Source: Adlercreutzia equolifaciens DSM 19450
Lineage (GTDB): Bacteria > Actinomycetota > Coriobacteriia > Coriobacteriales > Eggerthellaceae
Direction of reading: 5' to 3'
Length of the DNA: 64,000 bases
Assembly (NCBI RefSeq): GCF_000478885.1
Contig: NC_022567.1
Location: 2,728,001 to 2,792,000 of the forward strand
This document shows positions 15,975-24,019 of the stretch, piece after piece. Every line of letters begins with the position of its first letter. Position 1 is the first letter of the stretch. Position numbers and translations under genes: made by a program. A model generated the notes under the pieces. That model saw nothing but the letters and a program-made list of their open reading frames with translations, had not been told where the DNA came from and made no database searches.

Positions 15975-16008
15975 GCGACCGACGGTGCGGGGTAGCGCCG
16001 TCGGTCGC
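15975..16008 (-). terminator. Terminator-like hairpin after the Na/Pi cotransporter gene
   Basis: An 11-bp perfect stem, GCGACCGACGG with CCGTCGGTCGC, with a 12-nt loop. On the minus strand it is followed by TTTCGCG, a weak U tract. It starts 10 bases after the stop codon of the transporter gene. Confidence 0.6.
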
Positions 16009-16017
16009 AAGGGCGGC

Positions 16018-17061
16018 TTAGGCGGCCGCTGCGTCGGGGGCCAGCGGCGTCTCCAGGGTGTCCACCAGCGGGTCGCGCGGTCGACGCGGCTTCTCGGGGA
16101 GAATCGCCATGACGATCTTCACCATCACCGAGACCAGCGGTAGCCACAAAGCGGTCATGGTCACGTTGAACAGCGTGTGGGCGTTGGCGATCTGCCGGGC
16201 GATAACTTCCACCTCGGGGCCGGCCGGGGGAATGGCCGCCACCACTGACGCGAAGGGCCCGACGAGCCACACGAACAAGAGGCAGCCCGATAGGTTGAAG
16301 ATGCAGTGGGACAGGGCCACGCGCTTGGCGTCGCGAGACTGGCCGATGGCGGCGAGCAGCGCCGTGATGGTGGTGCCCAGGTTGTCGCCGAGAAGGATGG
16401 GGATGGCGCCGTCGAGGCCGATGATGCTCGCTCCATCGGCGCCCGGCGTGGAAGCGAAGTTCTGCAGCACGGCGATGGTGGCGCTGGAGCTTTGCACCAC
16501 GAGCGTCATGAGGGTGCCCACCAGAACGCCGAGCACCGGCACGCCCGTCACCTGGGCAATCAGGTCGGTGAACACGGGGTTCTCGGCCAAGGGCTTCATG
16601 ACAGCGCCCATGGTGTCGATGCCGAGGAACAAAAGTCCGAAGCCGAAGACGGCGGTGCCGACGTACTTCATCTGTCCCTGCTTGGCGAGCTGCATGATGA
16701 GGAAGCCCACGAGCACGATGCCGAGCACGTAATCGGACAGCTTGAAGGCGATGATCTGCGCCGTGATGGTGGTGCCGATATTCGCTCCCATGATGATGGG
16801 GATGGCCTGACGCAACCCCATGAGACCGGCAGCCACGAAACCGATGGCCATGACCGTGGTGGCGCTGGAGCTTTGCAGCACCGCCGTGGCCAGTGCACCG
16901 GCCAGAACACCGAAAAAGGGGTTCTTCGTCACGGCGGCCAGAATGGCACGCATGCGTTCGCCAGCCGCCTCCTGCAGGTTGCTGCTCATGAGGTTCATGC
17001 CGTACAGGAACAGGGCCAGACCGCCGAACAGTCCCAGCCCGATTTGCAGCAGTTCTTCCAC
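16018..17061 (-). CDS. Na+/phosphate cotransporter (NptA/PNaS family), no PhoU domain
   Basis: A 347-residue multi-spanning protein with the two inverted QSSSATT repeats that define the family: LQSSSATTVMAIGF near 64-77 and VQSSSATIAVLQNF near 170-183. Each is followed by an IGTT segment (GANIGTTIT, GDNLGTTIT). It imports or exports phosphate with sodium. Many bacterial homologues carry a C-terminal PhoU-like domain, absent here. The start is a GTG with GAAGGAGA upstream. It lies between pstB and the two-component genes on the same strand, reinforcing a phosphate theme. Confidence 0.9.
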   Translation of the reverse strand: MEELLQIGLGLFGGLALFLYGMNLMSSNLQEAAGERMRAILAAVTKNPFFGVLAGALATAVLQSSSATTVMAIGFVAAGLMGLRQAIPIIMGANIGTTITAQIIAFKLSDYVLGIVLVGFLIMQLAKQGQMKYVGTAVFGFGLLFLGIDTMGAVMKPLAENPVFTDLIAQVTGVPVLGVLVGTLMTLVVQSSSATIAVLQNFASTPGADGASIIGLDGAIPILLGDNLGTTITALLAAIGQSRDAKRVALSHCIFNLSGCLLFVWLVGPFASVVAAIPPAGPEVEVIARQIANAHTLFNVTMTALWLPLVSVMVKIVMAILPEKPRRPRDPLVDTLETPLAPDAAAA

Positions 17062-17245
17062 CTATGCGTCTCCTTCTCACGGCGACCCGCCCCTTGCGAG
17101 CCGCGTTCGTTGACGGGTCGCACCCTTGCGGCCCGCGCTCGTCTCAGCAGGAAAGGAGTATGAAGCCCCATTGAGCTGCAGCCGTAAGAGCCACGTAAAA
17201 TGAAAGTAAAATCGTGCGGCGCTACCGACCGTTAAGCCCAACCCT

Positions 17246-17329
17246 CCGTAGGGGCTGACCTTGGTCGCCCCTCTTTTGCCATGCGGGCGCAACCCACCCG
17301 CGAGGGCTGACCAAGGTCAGCCCCTACGG
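17246..17329. repeat. REP-like palindrome doublet (copy 1)
   Basis: Two palindromic units in opposite orientation flank a short spacer: a near-palindrome built on GGGGCTGACCTTGGTCGCCC (17251-17270) and the perfect palindrome GGGCTGACCAAGGTCAGCCC (17304-17323), each bordered by CCGTAGG/CCTACGG. The second unit lies just downstream of pstB and may also act as its terminator. The same family recurs at 48051-48132. Confidence 0.75.
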
Positions 17330-17343
17330 AAACGGGAATGCCG

Positions 17344-18171
17344 CTACCCAAAACGGCCAGCGACGTAATCGGCGGTGCGGGGGTCGGTGGGGGCGGAGAA
17401 GATAGTGTCGGTGTCGCCGGCTTCCACCACCTCGCCCAGCAGGAAGAACGCCGTCTTATCGGAGATACGCAGGGCCTGCAGCATGTTGTGGGTCACCATG
17501 ATCACCGTGTAGCGCTCCTTCAGCTGGCCGATAAGCTCCTCAATCTTCGCCGTGGAAATGGGATCCAAAGCGCTCGTGGACTCGTCGAGCAGCAGCACCT
17601 CCGGCTGCACCGCCAGGGCGCGGGCGATGCACAGGCGCTGCTGCTGACCGCCGGACAGGCCGAGTGCGTTCTTCTTCAGACGATCCTTCAGCTCGTCCCA
17701 GATAGCGGCCGCGCGCAGCGACTCCTCTACGATGATGTCCAGATCGGCCTTGGCGCGCACCCCATGGCTGCGGGGACCGAAGGCAACATTGTCGTAGATG
17801 CTCATAGGGAAGGGGTTCGGCTGCTGGAACACCATGCCCACGCGCCGGCGCAGGTCGGTAGGATCCAGCGTGCGGTAGGCGTCGGAACCGTCCAGCAGCA
17901 CCGAGCCTTCCACGCGACAGCCTTCCACCAAATCGTTCATGCGGTTCAGCGTCTTCAGCAGCGTGGACTTACCGCAACCGGAAGGGCCGATGAGCGCCGT
18001 CACCTGGTTTTCTGGGAAGGTGAGGTTGATATCGCGCAGACCTTGGAAGTCGCCGTAGAACAGGTTCAGGTGCTCGACGGCCATCTTCGCAGGAGCGGGT
18101 GCGGCCTCTGGAACCTCAGCTGCCGCGGGGACGCTCGTCTCTTTCGCGAGTTCTTTCAAAAAGCTCGTCAT
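17344..18171 (-). CDS. pstB: Phosphate ABC transporter ATP-binding protein PstB
   Basis: The start at 18171 overlaps the pstA stop (ATGA). The 275-residue product has a 28-residue Ala/Glu/Pro-rich N-terminal extension before the ATPase proper (MAVEHLNLFYGDFQGLRDIN). Motifs present are Walker A GPSGCGKSTLLKTLNRMNDL, the PstB-specific FQQPNPFPMSIYDNVAFGPR, signature LSGGQQQRLCIARAL and Walker B VLLLDESTSALDP. It powers high-affinity phosphate uptake through PstC and PstA. It is the last gene of pstSCAB; no phoU follows, unlike in many bacteria. Confidence 0.96.
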   Translation of the reverse strand: MTSFLKELAKETSVPAAAEVPEAAPAPAKMAVEHLNLFYGDFQGLRDINLTFPENQVTALIGPSGCGKSTLLKTLNRMNDLVEGCRVEGSVLLDGSDAYRTLDPTDLRRRVGMVFQQPNPFPMSIYDNVAFGPRSHGVRAKADLDIIVEESLRAAAIWDELKDRLKKNALGLSGGQQQRLCIARALAVQPEVLLLDESTSALDPISTAKIEELIGQLKERYTVIMVTHNMLQALRISDKTAFFLLGEVVEAGDTDTIFSAPTDPRTADYVAGRFG

Positions 18172-19166
18172 TTCTTGCTCACTTCCATTTTCTGTGCCAC
18201 CACCCGCATGGCGGCGTTCAGCAGAAGAACGAGGATCAGCAGCACCACCGAGGTGGCGTAGGCCTCGTTCACGTGCAGGCCCTCGCAGGCCAGGGTGTAC
18301 ATGTGCACGGCCAAGGTGCGGCAGGAGTCGAACAGGGCGAAGATGCCCTGGCCGGCGAAGTCGGGGATTTGGGCCACGGTGCCAGCAGTGAACAACAGGG
18401 CCGCCACCTCGCCCACGCAACGGCCGAGAGCCAAAATGACGCCGCCCAAAATGCCGGGCACTGCCGAGGGCAGCACGCAGCGGGCCACCGTGCGCAACCG
18501 CCCGGCACCGAGGCCGAAGCCGCCCTCGCGGTAGGAATCGGGCACCGCCATGAGCGCCTCCTCGGTGGTGCGCATGATGACCGGCAGCACCATGATGGCC
18601 AGGGTGCAGGCGCCGGACAGAAGCGAGAGGCCCCAGCCGCAAGCCGTCACGAAGAACAGCATGCCGAACAGGCCGTAGATGATGGAGGGAATGCCCTGCA
18701 GCGTTTCGGCGGTCACGCGCACCAGGCGCACGAAGCGGCTGCCTCGGCGGGCGTACTCCACCAGGTAGATGGCCGCGCCGACGCCTACGGGCACCGCCAG
18801 CGCCAAAGCCAGCAGCGCCATGATGACCGTCGAGGCGAGCGCCGGCAGAAGCGACACGTTCTCGGAGGTGTATTCCCACTGGAACAGATCGGGGGTAAGC
18901 GCGGGCACGCCTCGCACCAGGATGTAGCCCACCACGAACAGCAGCACGGCGGCGGTTACCGTTGCGGCGGCATAGGTGAGCCAGCGCAGCAGCACCGACA
19001 CCGCGCGGCGCCGACGGGACGAGCGGGCGATGCGGGCCTCCAAGGCATCTTCCTTGGCGAAGCAAGCAGGCATCAGATTGACGGCACCCAGGGCTCCCAA
19101 GGTCGGCGAGCAGGCGACCACCGAGGGTCGCGGGCGACGCAAGCGCAGGTTGAAGCCATCGCTCAT
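18168..19166 (-). CDS. pstA: Phosphate ABC transporter permease PstA
   Basis: A 332-residue inner-membrane permease with six predicted helices after a roughly 60-residue charged N-terminus. The permease loop with EAL/RVTAETLQGIPSIIYGLFGM and the later LRTVARCVLPSAVPGILGG match PstA. It overlaps pstC and pstB by four bases on each side (ATGA), so the operon is tightly coupled. The N-terminal extension contains SRRRRAV before the first membrane helix. Confidence 0.95.
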   Translation of the reverse strand: MSDGFNLRLRRPRPSVVACSPTLGALGAVNLMPACFAKEDALEARIARSSRRRRAVSVLLRWLTYAAATVTAAVLLFVVGYILVRGVPALTPDLFQWEYTSENVSLLPALASTVIMALLALALAVPVGVGAAIYLVEYARRGSRFVRLVRVTAETLQGIPSIIYGLFGMLFFVTACGWGLSLLSGACTLAIMVLPVIMRTTEEALMAVPDSYREGGFGLGAGRLRTVARCVLPSAVPGILGGVILALGRCVGEVAALLFTAGTVAQIPDFAGQGIFALFDSCRTLAVHMYTLACEGLHVNEAYATSVVLLILVLLLNAAMRVVAQKMEVSKK

Positions 19167-20155
19167 CGCGCCTCACCTCTCTTCCGAGTAACGTTGAGCA
19201 GCATCGTGATCAGCAGGATGAACACGAACAGAACCACGCCGGTGGCGATGAGGGCCTCGCGGTGCAGGTCGGCGGCGTAGCCCATCTCCAACACGATGTT
19301 GGCCGTCATGGTGCGCACGCCAGACAGCAGCGAGTCGGGAATGATGGGCATGTTTCCGGCCACCATGACCACGGCCATGGTCTCGCCGATGGCCCGTCCC
19401 AGCCCCAGCACGATGGCGGCCATGATGCCGGAGGCGGCCGCCGGGGCCACCACCTTGAACACGGCGTGCTCGTGATCGACGCCGAGAGCCAGGGCACCCT
19501 CGTAGTAGCGAGCGGGCACGGCGTCCAAAGCGCTTTGGGCCACGGTGATGACGGTAGGCAGGATCATAATGCCTAAGATAAGGCTGGCTGCCAGCACCGA
19601 AAGCCCCGTGCCCGGCCCGAGCAGACGCACGAAGGGCACGATGATGACCAGCCCGAAGAAGCCGTAGACCACCGATGGAATGCCAGCCAGCAGCTCCACG
19701 CCGCTGCGCAGGAAGGAGCCCATGCGGCCGCGAGCGAACCGCGAGAGGTACAACGCCGTGAGCAGGCCGCCCGGCACGCCCACGATCATGGCACCGACTG
19801 TCACGTACAGGCTGCCTACGATCATGGGGAAGATGCCGTAGAGGTCGTTGGCCGGGCGCCACGTGGTGCCGAAGAGGAATTCCGGCAGCCCGATCTCGGC
19901 CATGGCCGGCACGCCGTTGGCCAGCAGAAACAGGCAGATCAGCGCCACGGCGGCGATGGAGAGGGCCGCGGCTGCGGCGAAGAGAGCGCGGGCGGCCGCT
20001 TCGCGTAGGGCACGCGGGCGGCGCTTGGGCACGCGGGCGGCCGCAGGGGCACCGGCAGCTGCGAGACCTGCGCCGGCTCCGGGCGCTCCGGCGCTCCCGG
20101 AGCCGGCGGCCGTCGATGCACTTGCTGGCGGCACGTTCAGCAGGGAGAACAGCAT
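19163..20155 (-). CDS. pstC: Phosphate ABC transporter permease PstC
   Basis: A 330-residue permease. An Ala/Gly/Pro-rich N-terminus (about 1-55) precedes six membrane helices. The region FLRSGVELLAGIPSVVYGFF and the loop APAAASGIMAAIVLGLGRAI are typical of PstC. It lies 12 bases downstream of pstS and overlaps pstA. With PstA it forms the membrane channel of the phosphate importer. Confidence 0.95.
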   Translation of the reverse strand: MLFSLLNVPPASASTAAGSGSAGAPGAGAGLAAAGAPAAARVPKRRPRALREAAARALFAAAAALSIAAVALICLFLLANGVPAMAEIGLPEFLFGTTWRPANDLYGIFPMIVGSLYVTVGAMIVGVPGGLLTALYLSRFARGRMGSFLRSGVELLAGIPSVVYGFFGLVIIVPFVRLLGPGTGLSVLAASLILGIMILPTVITVAQSALDAVPARYYEGALALGVDHEHAVFKVVAPAAASGIMAAIVLGLGRAIGETMAVVMVAGNMPIIPDSLLSGVRTMTANIVLEMGYAADLHREALIATGVVLFVFILLITMLLNVTRKRGEAR

Positions 20156-20167
20156 AGTCGATCCCGC

Positions 20168-21136
20168 TTAGGCGACGTCGGCCCAGCTGGTAGCCGCGCC
20201 GGTATAGATGTCGCACACCTGCTGGCTCGTCAGGTCGCTCACCGACGAGGTGGGCGACACGATGACCGCGATGCCGTCCAGAGCGATGGGGGTGCCCTCG
20301 GCGCCAGCACCGGCCTCGGAGTCTTTCAGGTCGCGGGAAGCCATGCCGATGTCACAGGTGCCATCGAGCGCCATGTTCACACCCGTGGTGGAATCGGACT
20401 GCTGCACTTCCACGGTCACCTGGGGATTAGCCGACTGGAAGGCCTCGGCCAGCTTCTCCATGACCGGCGTGACCGAGGAGGATCCGGCCACAACCACCTT
20501 CCCACTGGCGCCGTTGGAGGCGAAGGGGGCGGCTGCATCGTCGATGGCGATGTAATTGTTGTCGCTCACCACGGCCTGCCCCTCGGTGCTCATGATGAAC
20601 GCGAGGAAGTCGGCGGCCGGCGCGGCGAGCTCGCCCTTCGTCACGATGTTGAAGGGACGCGCGATGGCATAGGAGCCGTCCTTCACGGCCGCGGCGGTGG
20701 GCGCAACGCCATCGATGGACACCGCCTTCACTGTGTCGTCCAGCGAGCCCAAGGAGATATAACCGATGGCGTTGGGGTCGCCGGCCACCGACGTCATCAT
20801 GACCGCCGTTGAGTTGGTGATGGCGGCTGCGGACGTGGTCATGTCCACCTTGTCGCCGTTGGCGTCCTTCTGCTCGATGCCGAACAGCTCAACGAAGGCG
20901 CCGCGGGTGCCGGAGCCGTCCTCGCGGGAGTACACCGAGATGGGAGCGTTAGCGGATGCGCCGCTGCCGCCAGATGCGATGGCAGAGTCGCCCGCTGCAG
21001 CCGTATCGCCGGCCGATGCGCCCACACAACCCGCAAGCGCCACTGCCAGCGCCCCGCACAAAGCCGCCGCTCCAGCGAGCACCACCAGCCGCTGCAACCG
21101 CCGCGGCAAACGAGAAGATACCGAAGATGCTTTCAT
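20168..21136 (-). CDS. pstS: Phosphate-binding lipoprotein PstS
   Basis: The start at 21136 (MKASSVSSRLPRRLQRL) follows AAAGGAAC. A lipoprotein signal ends in ALAG-C37. The mature 286-residue protein binds phosphate: SREDGSGTRGAFVELFG, a long middle region, then VVAGSSSVTPVMEKLAEAF and VEVQQSDSTTGVN, which are the phosphate-binding loops. The two halves appear in an order with the 'SREDGSGTRG' loop first and 'GSSSVTP' second, reversed from E. coli PstS, as in a circular or duplicated arrangement seen in some Gram-positive PstS. It is the first gene of pstSCAB. Confidence 0.93.
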   Translation of the reverse strand: MKASSVSSRLPRRLQRLVVLAGAAALCGALAVALAGCVGASAGDTAAAGDSAIASGGSGASANAPISVYSREDGSGTRGAFVELFGIEQKDANGDKVDMTTSAAAITNSTAVMMTSVAGDPNAIGYISLGSLDDTVKAVSIDGVAPTAAAVKDGSYAIARPFNIVTKGELAAPAADFLAFIMSTEGQAVVSDNNYIAIDDAAAPFASNGASGKVVVAGSSSVTPVMEKLAEAFQSANPQVTVEVQQSDSTTGVNMALDGTCDIGMASRDLKDSEAGAGAEGTPIALDGIAVIVSPTSSVSDLTSQQVCDIYTGAATSWADVA

Positions 21137-21351
21137 GTCGTCGTTCCTTTCAAACGCGCGGGTCGGCATCCCAGAACCACCACCCGCAAGGGCCATTCAA
21201 CTCGCGAAAGCGACCCACAAGGGAACGTCGCTTCCGTGCATTCATGATGGCCCCGCTCCGTAAAAGAACTGAGCAACATCTGTAAAGAGCCACCGTCAGT
21301 TCCGAAAAGTTTTGGTAAAACCCCAGCGCCGAACGCCCGAAGCGCTTGCTT

Positions 21352-21378
21352 GACTGTCATTTGACTCGTATGGCAATG
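21352..21378. repeat. Hairpin repeat with conserved TTGACTCG loop (copy 1)
   Basis: ACTGTCAT, TTGACTCG and TATGGCAATG form a short stem-loop; TGTCAT pairs with ATGGCA. A second copy at 29472-29498 has the same loop but different stem bases that still pair (TGTCGT with GCGACA). Confidence 0.6.
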
Positions 21379-21453
21379 GCTGCTCCGAGCAGCTGCTCCG
21401 GATAGCTGCCTGCGCACTCTTCCAAACGCTGCGCATTTCCCCTTTCCACGAGT

Positions 21454-21603
21454 AAATGCCAGTTGAGGGCCGAAATGGTCGGTGGGCCCGTGACGCCTCT
21501 GCCATTACTGGCCTGAAGTGGCAGAAAAATGCCAGTTGAGGGCAGTTATGGCTGAGCGCCCCCGTTCGGCCTTACCATTTCGGGGTCGAAGTGGCATTTG
21601 CGC
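21454..21603. repeat. 150-bp dispersed intergenic repeat (copy 1)
   Basis: The element begins AAATGCCAGTTGAGGGC and ends GAAGTGGCATTTGCG, so its ends AAATGCCA and TGGCATTT are inverted repeats. Inside, TGGCAGAAAAATGCCA marks the junction between two related halves, each starting with ATGCCAGTTGAGGGC. The second copy is at 30816-30964. It codes for nothing. Confidence 0.8.
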
Positions 21604-21618
21604 GACGGAAACAAAATA

Positions 21619-21641
21619 AGGGCCGCAACAAAGACGGCCCT
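21619..21641 (-). terminator. Intrinsic terminator of the DMSO-reductase-type operon
   Basis: Stem AGGGCCG/CGGCCCT; the minus strand continues with TATTTTGTTT. The same stem design recurs after nrdD. Confidence 0.8.
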
Positions 21642-21707
21642 CTGGGTGCTTTACGATAGACCAACTTAAAAGAGGTGGTCGCTCTCTTTCATTCCCTTCA
21701 ATGTCGG

Positions 21708-22463
21708 CTAGGCAATGGCAGCATATTCAGACTCGAGAAGCTCGAGAAGCGGCTCTGCACCCGATGTTGAATCTTCACTGGCGGCCGGCTCGGAGGCGCG
21801 GCGGTCGGCCAAGGCTCGGCGAACGCGGAGAACACCGTAGGTCGCGAGCAGCAGAGCGTACACGGCCAGGTTGAGGGAGGCGTCCGCAGAACCGCCCAGC
21901 ACCGGCTTGGCCAAGTAGCAACCGGCATGCACGAGAATGAGCGCGAAGAACGGATAGGCGAGCCGCTGCAGGCGCTTCCACGGCATGGCGCCCAGGCGTC
22001 GCCGTACGACGTCGATGGAGGTGACCGCCAGCGGAACCAGCAGAACCACCAGAGCCACGGCACTCGTGAAACCGGCAACGGCGAAGGGGTTGGACGCACC
22101 GACGCTTCCCAGAATCTCAAGGTAAACCACGGCGTAGAACCCGATGTGACCGGCTATGAGAATCGTTCCCAGCAAGGAAAGCTGCGCCCGGACGGGCTGC
22201 AGGCGCCGGCGCACGGCCGAGCGCTTGTCCAGCACACCCATCATCATGACCACCGCGAACAGGGCGAAGGCCACATACCCCTTCTGCACCACGAAGGCGA
22301 CCTCGCGCAGCGGCAGCACGGCCGGCGGCGCTATAGTAAGGTACGCACCCGCGCCCGCAAGCGCTACTGCTGCCAGGTAAAAGAGCATCGAATGGCTGCG
22401 CAGCGGCCGGGCCAGCGCCCAGGACAGAACGGCCACGACAACCAACGTGATTAGCAGGCGCAT
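21708..22463 (-). CDS. Ferric-reductase-like/MsrQ-type heme membrane protein
   Basis: The start at 22463 (MRLLITLVVVAVLSW) has AAGGAGG upstream and overlaps torD by 13 bases. The 251-residue product has six hydrophobic segments. Histidines in the third and fifth (LIAGHIGFYAVVYLEIL and ALILVHAGCYLAK) are placed to bind heme, as in ferric reductase-like transmembrane domains and MsrQ. There is no flavin or NAD domain. Together with the molybdenum enzyme genes it could serve as a membrane electron entry or anchor, replacing the usual DmsC subunit. That role is inferred. Confidence 0.7.
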   Translation of the reverse strand: MRLLITLVVVAVLSWALARPLRSHSMLFYLAAVALAGAGAYLTIAPPAVLPLREVAFVVQKGYVAFALFAVVMMMGVLDKRSAVRRRLQPVRAQLSLLGTILIAGHIGFYAVVYLEILGSVGASNPFAVAGFTSAVALVVLLVPLAVTSIDVVRRRLGAMPWKRLQRLAYPFFALILVHAGCYLAKPVLGGSADASLNLAVYALLLATYGVLRVRRALADRRASEPAASEDSTSGAEPLLELLESEYAAIA

Positions 22464-23191
22464 GAGACGGCCTCCTTGCAACATTCGCCGTCAGCACCAG
22501 AGGTCGCACCAGCATCTTCGCTGCCGCTCAGCTTCTCCTCCAACTGGGCGCGGCGCTCCTTCACCAGGCCGCAGGCTAGAAGCGCCATACCGGCGTAAAA
22601 GTCACTGTCGCTCTTCTCGGCCATGGCGGCCGCCCACTCGTCCACAAAAGTGAGCACATGATTGTCGATGAAGTCCGCCTGATCCTTCTGCAGCGAGCGT
22701 GCCGTTTCCTCGTCGCCGGCTTCAACCGCCTCCGCCTCGCGGCCGGCAAGCACCGCCAGGAAGCTGAGCATGAGACCGATATGGTCGTCGGGCTCGCGGT
22801 TCTTCTTCTCGAACTCCAACCCATGGGCGCGAAATGCCGCCCGCACCTCCCGCGTGGAATCCGTGAACAGGCGGTTGTTCTCATCGAGGTAGTAGGATTC
22901 CCACGGCGCGGCCAGAGGACGCGCCGGCCCCACAAGGCTCCGAAACCAGGCCGTCTTCAAATCGTCGATGACTTCTTCTGGCCGCTCCTGAACCGAGCGC
23001 CGCCACAAGCGCAGGTGATCCGCGGCCTCGCGAACCTCTTGACTCGCGTCCTCAAAGGGCAGCTCGTCCCACAATCCTTCTACTCCAAAACGCTCTATGA
23101 ACGATGCGTCTGGCTCGGCCACCAACGTGTAACCGACTGTCTGCAACATAGCCTGAATTGTCTTCAGCAAGATAGTGGCCTCTTCGTCCAT
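22451..23191 (-). CDS. TorD/DmsD-family redox-enzyme maturation chaperone
   Basis: A 246-residue all-helical protein. The segments FRSLVGPARPLAAPWESYY and EPDDHIGLMLSFLAVLAG are the conserved core of TorD/DmsD chaperones (the E-P-D-H motif). These proteins bind the Tat signal of a molybdopterin enzyme and hold it until the cofactor is inserted. The C-terminus is Cys-rich (GECCKEAVSCAC), unusual for the family and possibly metal binding. The client would be the DmsA-like protein at 24020-26774, which is frameshifted. Confidence 0.85.
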   Translation of the reverse strand: MDEEATILLKTIQAMLQTVGYTLVAEPDASFIERFGVEGLWDELPFEDASQEVREAADHLRLWRRSVQERPEEVIDDLKTAWFRSLVGPARPLAAPWESYYLDENNRLFTDSTREVRAAFRAHGLEFEKKNREPDDHIGLMLSFLAVLAGREAEAVEAGDEETARSLQKDQADFIDNHVLTFVDEWAAAMAEKSDSDFYAGMALLACGLVKERRAQLEEKLSGSEDAGATSGADGECCKEAVSCAC

Positions 23192-23388
23192 CGGAGTCGC
23201 AAAGCGGCCCCATCACTACCGCACACGGGGCGATCAATAATCTCGACCATAGGAAAGCACCTCCGCTTCTCATCAGTGAATAGCGGCGCCCCAGCACCCG
23301 GGGAGGGGACGGGAAGCCGGGGCGTCGCTTCAAACAAGGACGGTCGACACGCCTGCGAGAGAGAAGACGCGCCGACCGATGCAAATTG
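23192..23388. other. Gap with two hairpins between torD and the iron-sulfur subunit gene
   Basis: Reading the minus strand after the iron-sulfur subunit, CGGTCG/CGACCG forms one stem (within about 23342-23380), and CGCCCCGGC/GCTGGGGCG forms another (within about 23284-23324). They could lower torD expression relative to the structural genes. A 28-codon frame starting at 23253 with GGAGGT upstream is too short to judge. Confidence 0.4.
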
Positions 23389-24018
23389 CTACAACTCGTA
23401 TTCCAGCGAGGGATCCTCACCCATCGTCACGTCCATGATTTCTGTCTTAGGATGCGGGATGAGAACCAGCGACGGATTCGTCGTGTTCGCCGGCAGCGGT
23501 ACCGCTTCCACATCGCCCTCGCCGTATTCGGCGCGCAGCTCATCGATGTCGCCGTAGCGCAGGGCACGCAGCGCACAGGTGCGGACGCAATAGGGGTCTT
23601 CGCCGCGCTCCAGCTGATCCTTGCAGAAATCGCACTTGCCCATGTAGCCCTCTTCCTCGAGGAAAGACGGCGCATGGTACGGGCAGGCCTTCTCGCAGGA
23701 ACGGCAGCCGATGCACACATCGTGATCGGTCCACACGATGCCGGTGTCGGGATCTTTCTGCATGGCGCCCGAAGGGCATACCGCCACACAAGCCGGGTTC
23801 TCGCAATGGTTGCAGGCCATGGCGATGAAGTAAGCGAACAAATCCGACGGAGCAGGCAGCGTGTCGCCCTCGCCCACTTCCCAGGTGCCGTGCTCCCATT
23901 CGTACACGCGACGGAACAAGTTGCCCACGGGCAGGTTGTTCTTGTTCTTGCAGGCCATCTGACACGTCTTGCACCCGATGCAGGCCTCGGAATCGAAGAA
24001 AAATCCGTACTGTGTCAT
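23389..24018 (-). CDS. dmsB: DmsB-like four-cluster iron-sulfur electron-transfer subunit
   Basis: The start at 24018 (MTQYGFFFDSEAC) is one base beyond the DmsA-like stop. The 209-residue protein has four cysteine groups for [4Fe-4S] clusters, in the usual order: CIGCKTCQMAC, CNHCENPACVAVCP, CIGCRSCEKACPYH and CDFCKDQ...CVRTC. This is the wire between a membrane electron donor and a molybdopterin subunit of the DMSO reductase family. It is intact, unlike its catalytic partner. Confidence 0.93.
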   Translation of the reverse strand: MTQYGFFFDSEACIGCKTCQMACKNKNNLPVGNLFRRVYEWEHGTWEVGEGDTLPAPSDLFAYFIAMACNHCENPACVAVCPSGAMQKDPDTGIVWTDHDVCIGCRSCEKACPYHAPSFLEEEGYMGKCDFCKDQLERGEDPYCVRTCALRALRYGDIDELRAEYGEGDVEAVPLPANTTNPSLVLIPHPKTEIMDVTMGEDPSLEYEL

Positions 24019-24019
24019 G

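Larger units (their letters stand above)
21137..21707. other. Intergenic region of 571 bases between pstS and the ferric-reductase-like gene
   Basis: No gene was found. From left to right it holds the pstS leader and promoter region (21137-21340, no clear -35/-10 or pho box), a TTGACTCG-loop hairpin (21352-21378), the first copy of a 150-bp dispersed repeat (21454-21603) and the terminator of the gene to the right (21619-21641). Confidence 0.7.

Noticed and set aside
23199..23253. 28-codon frame before torD
   Set aside because: It has a GGAGGT upstream but is too short, without homology that I can see, and overlaps torD in another frame.
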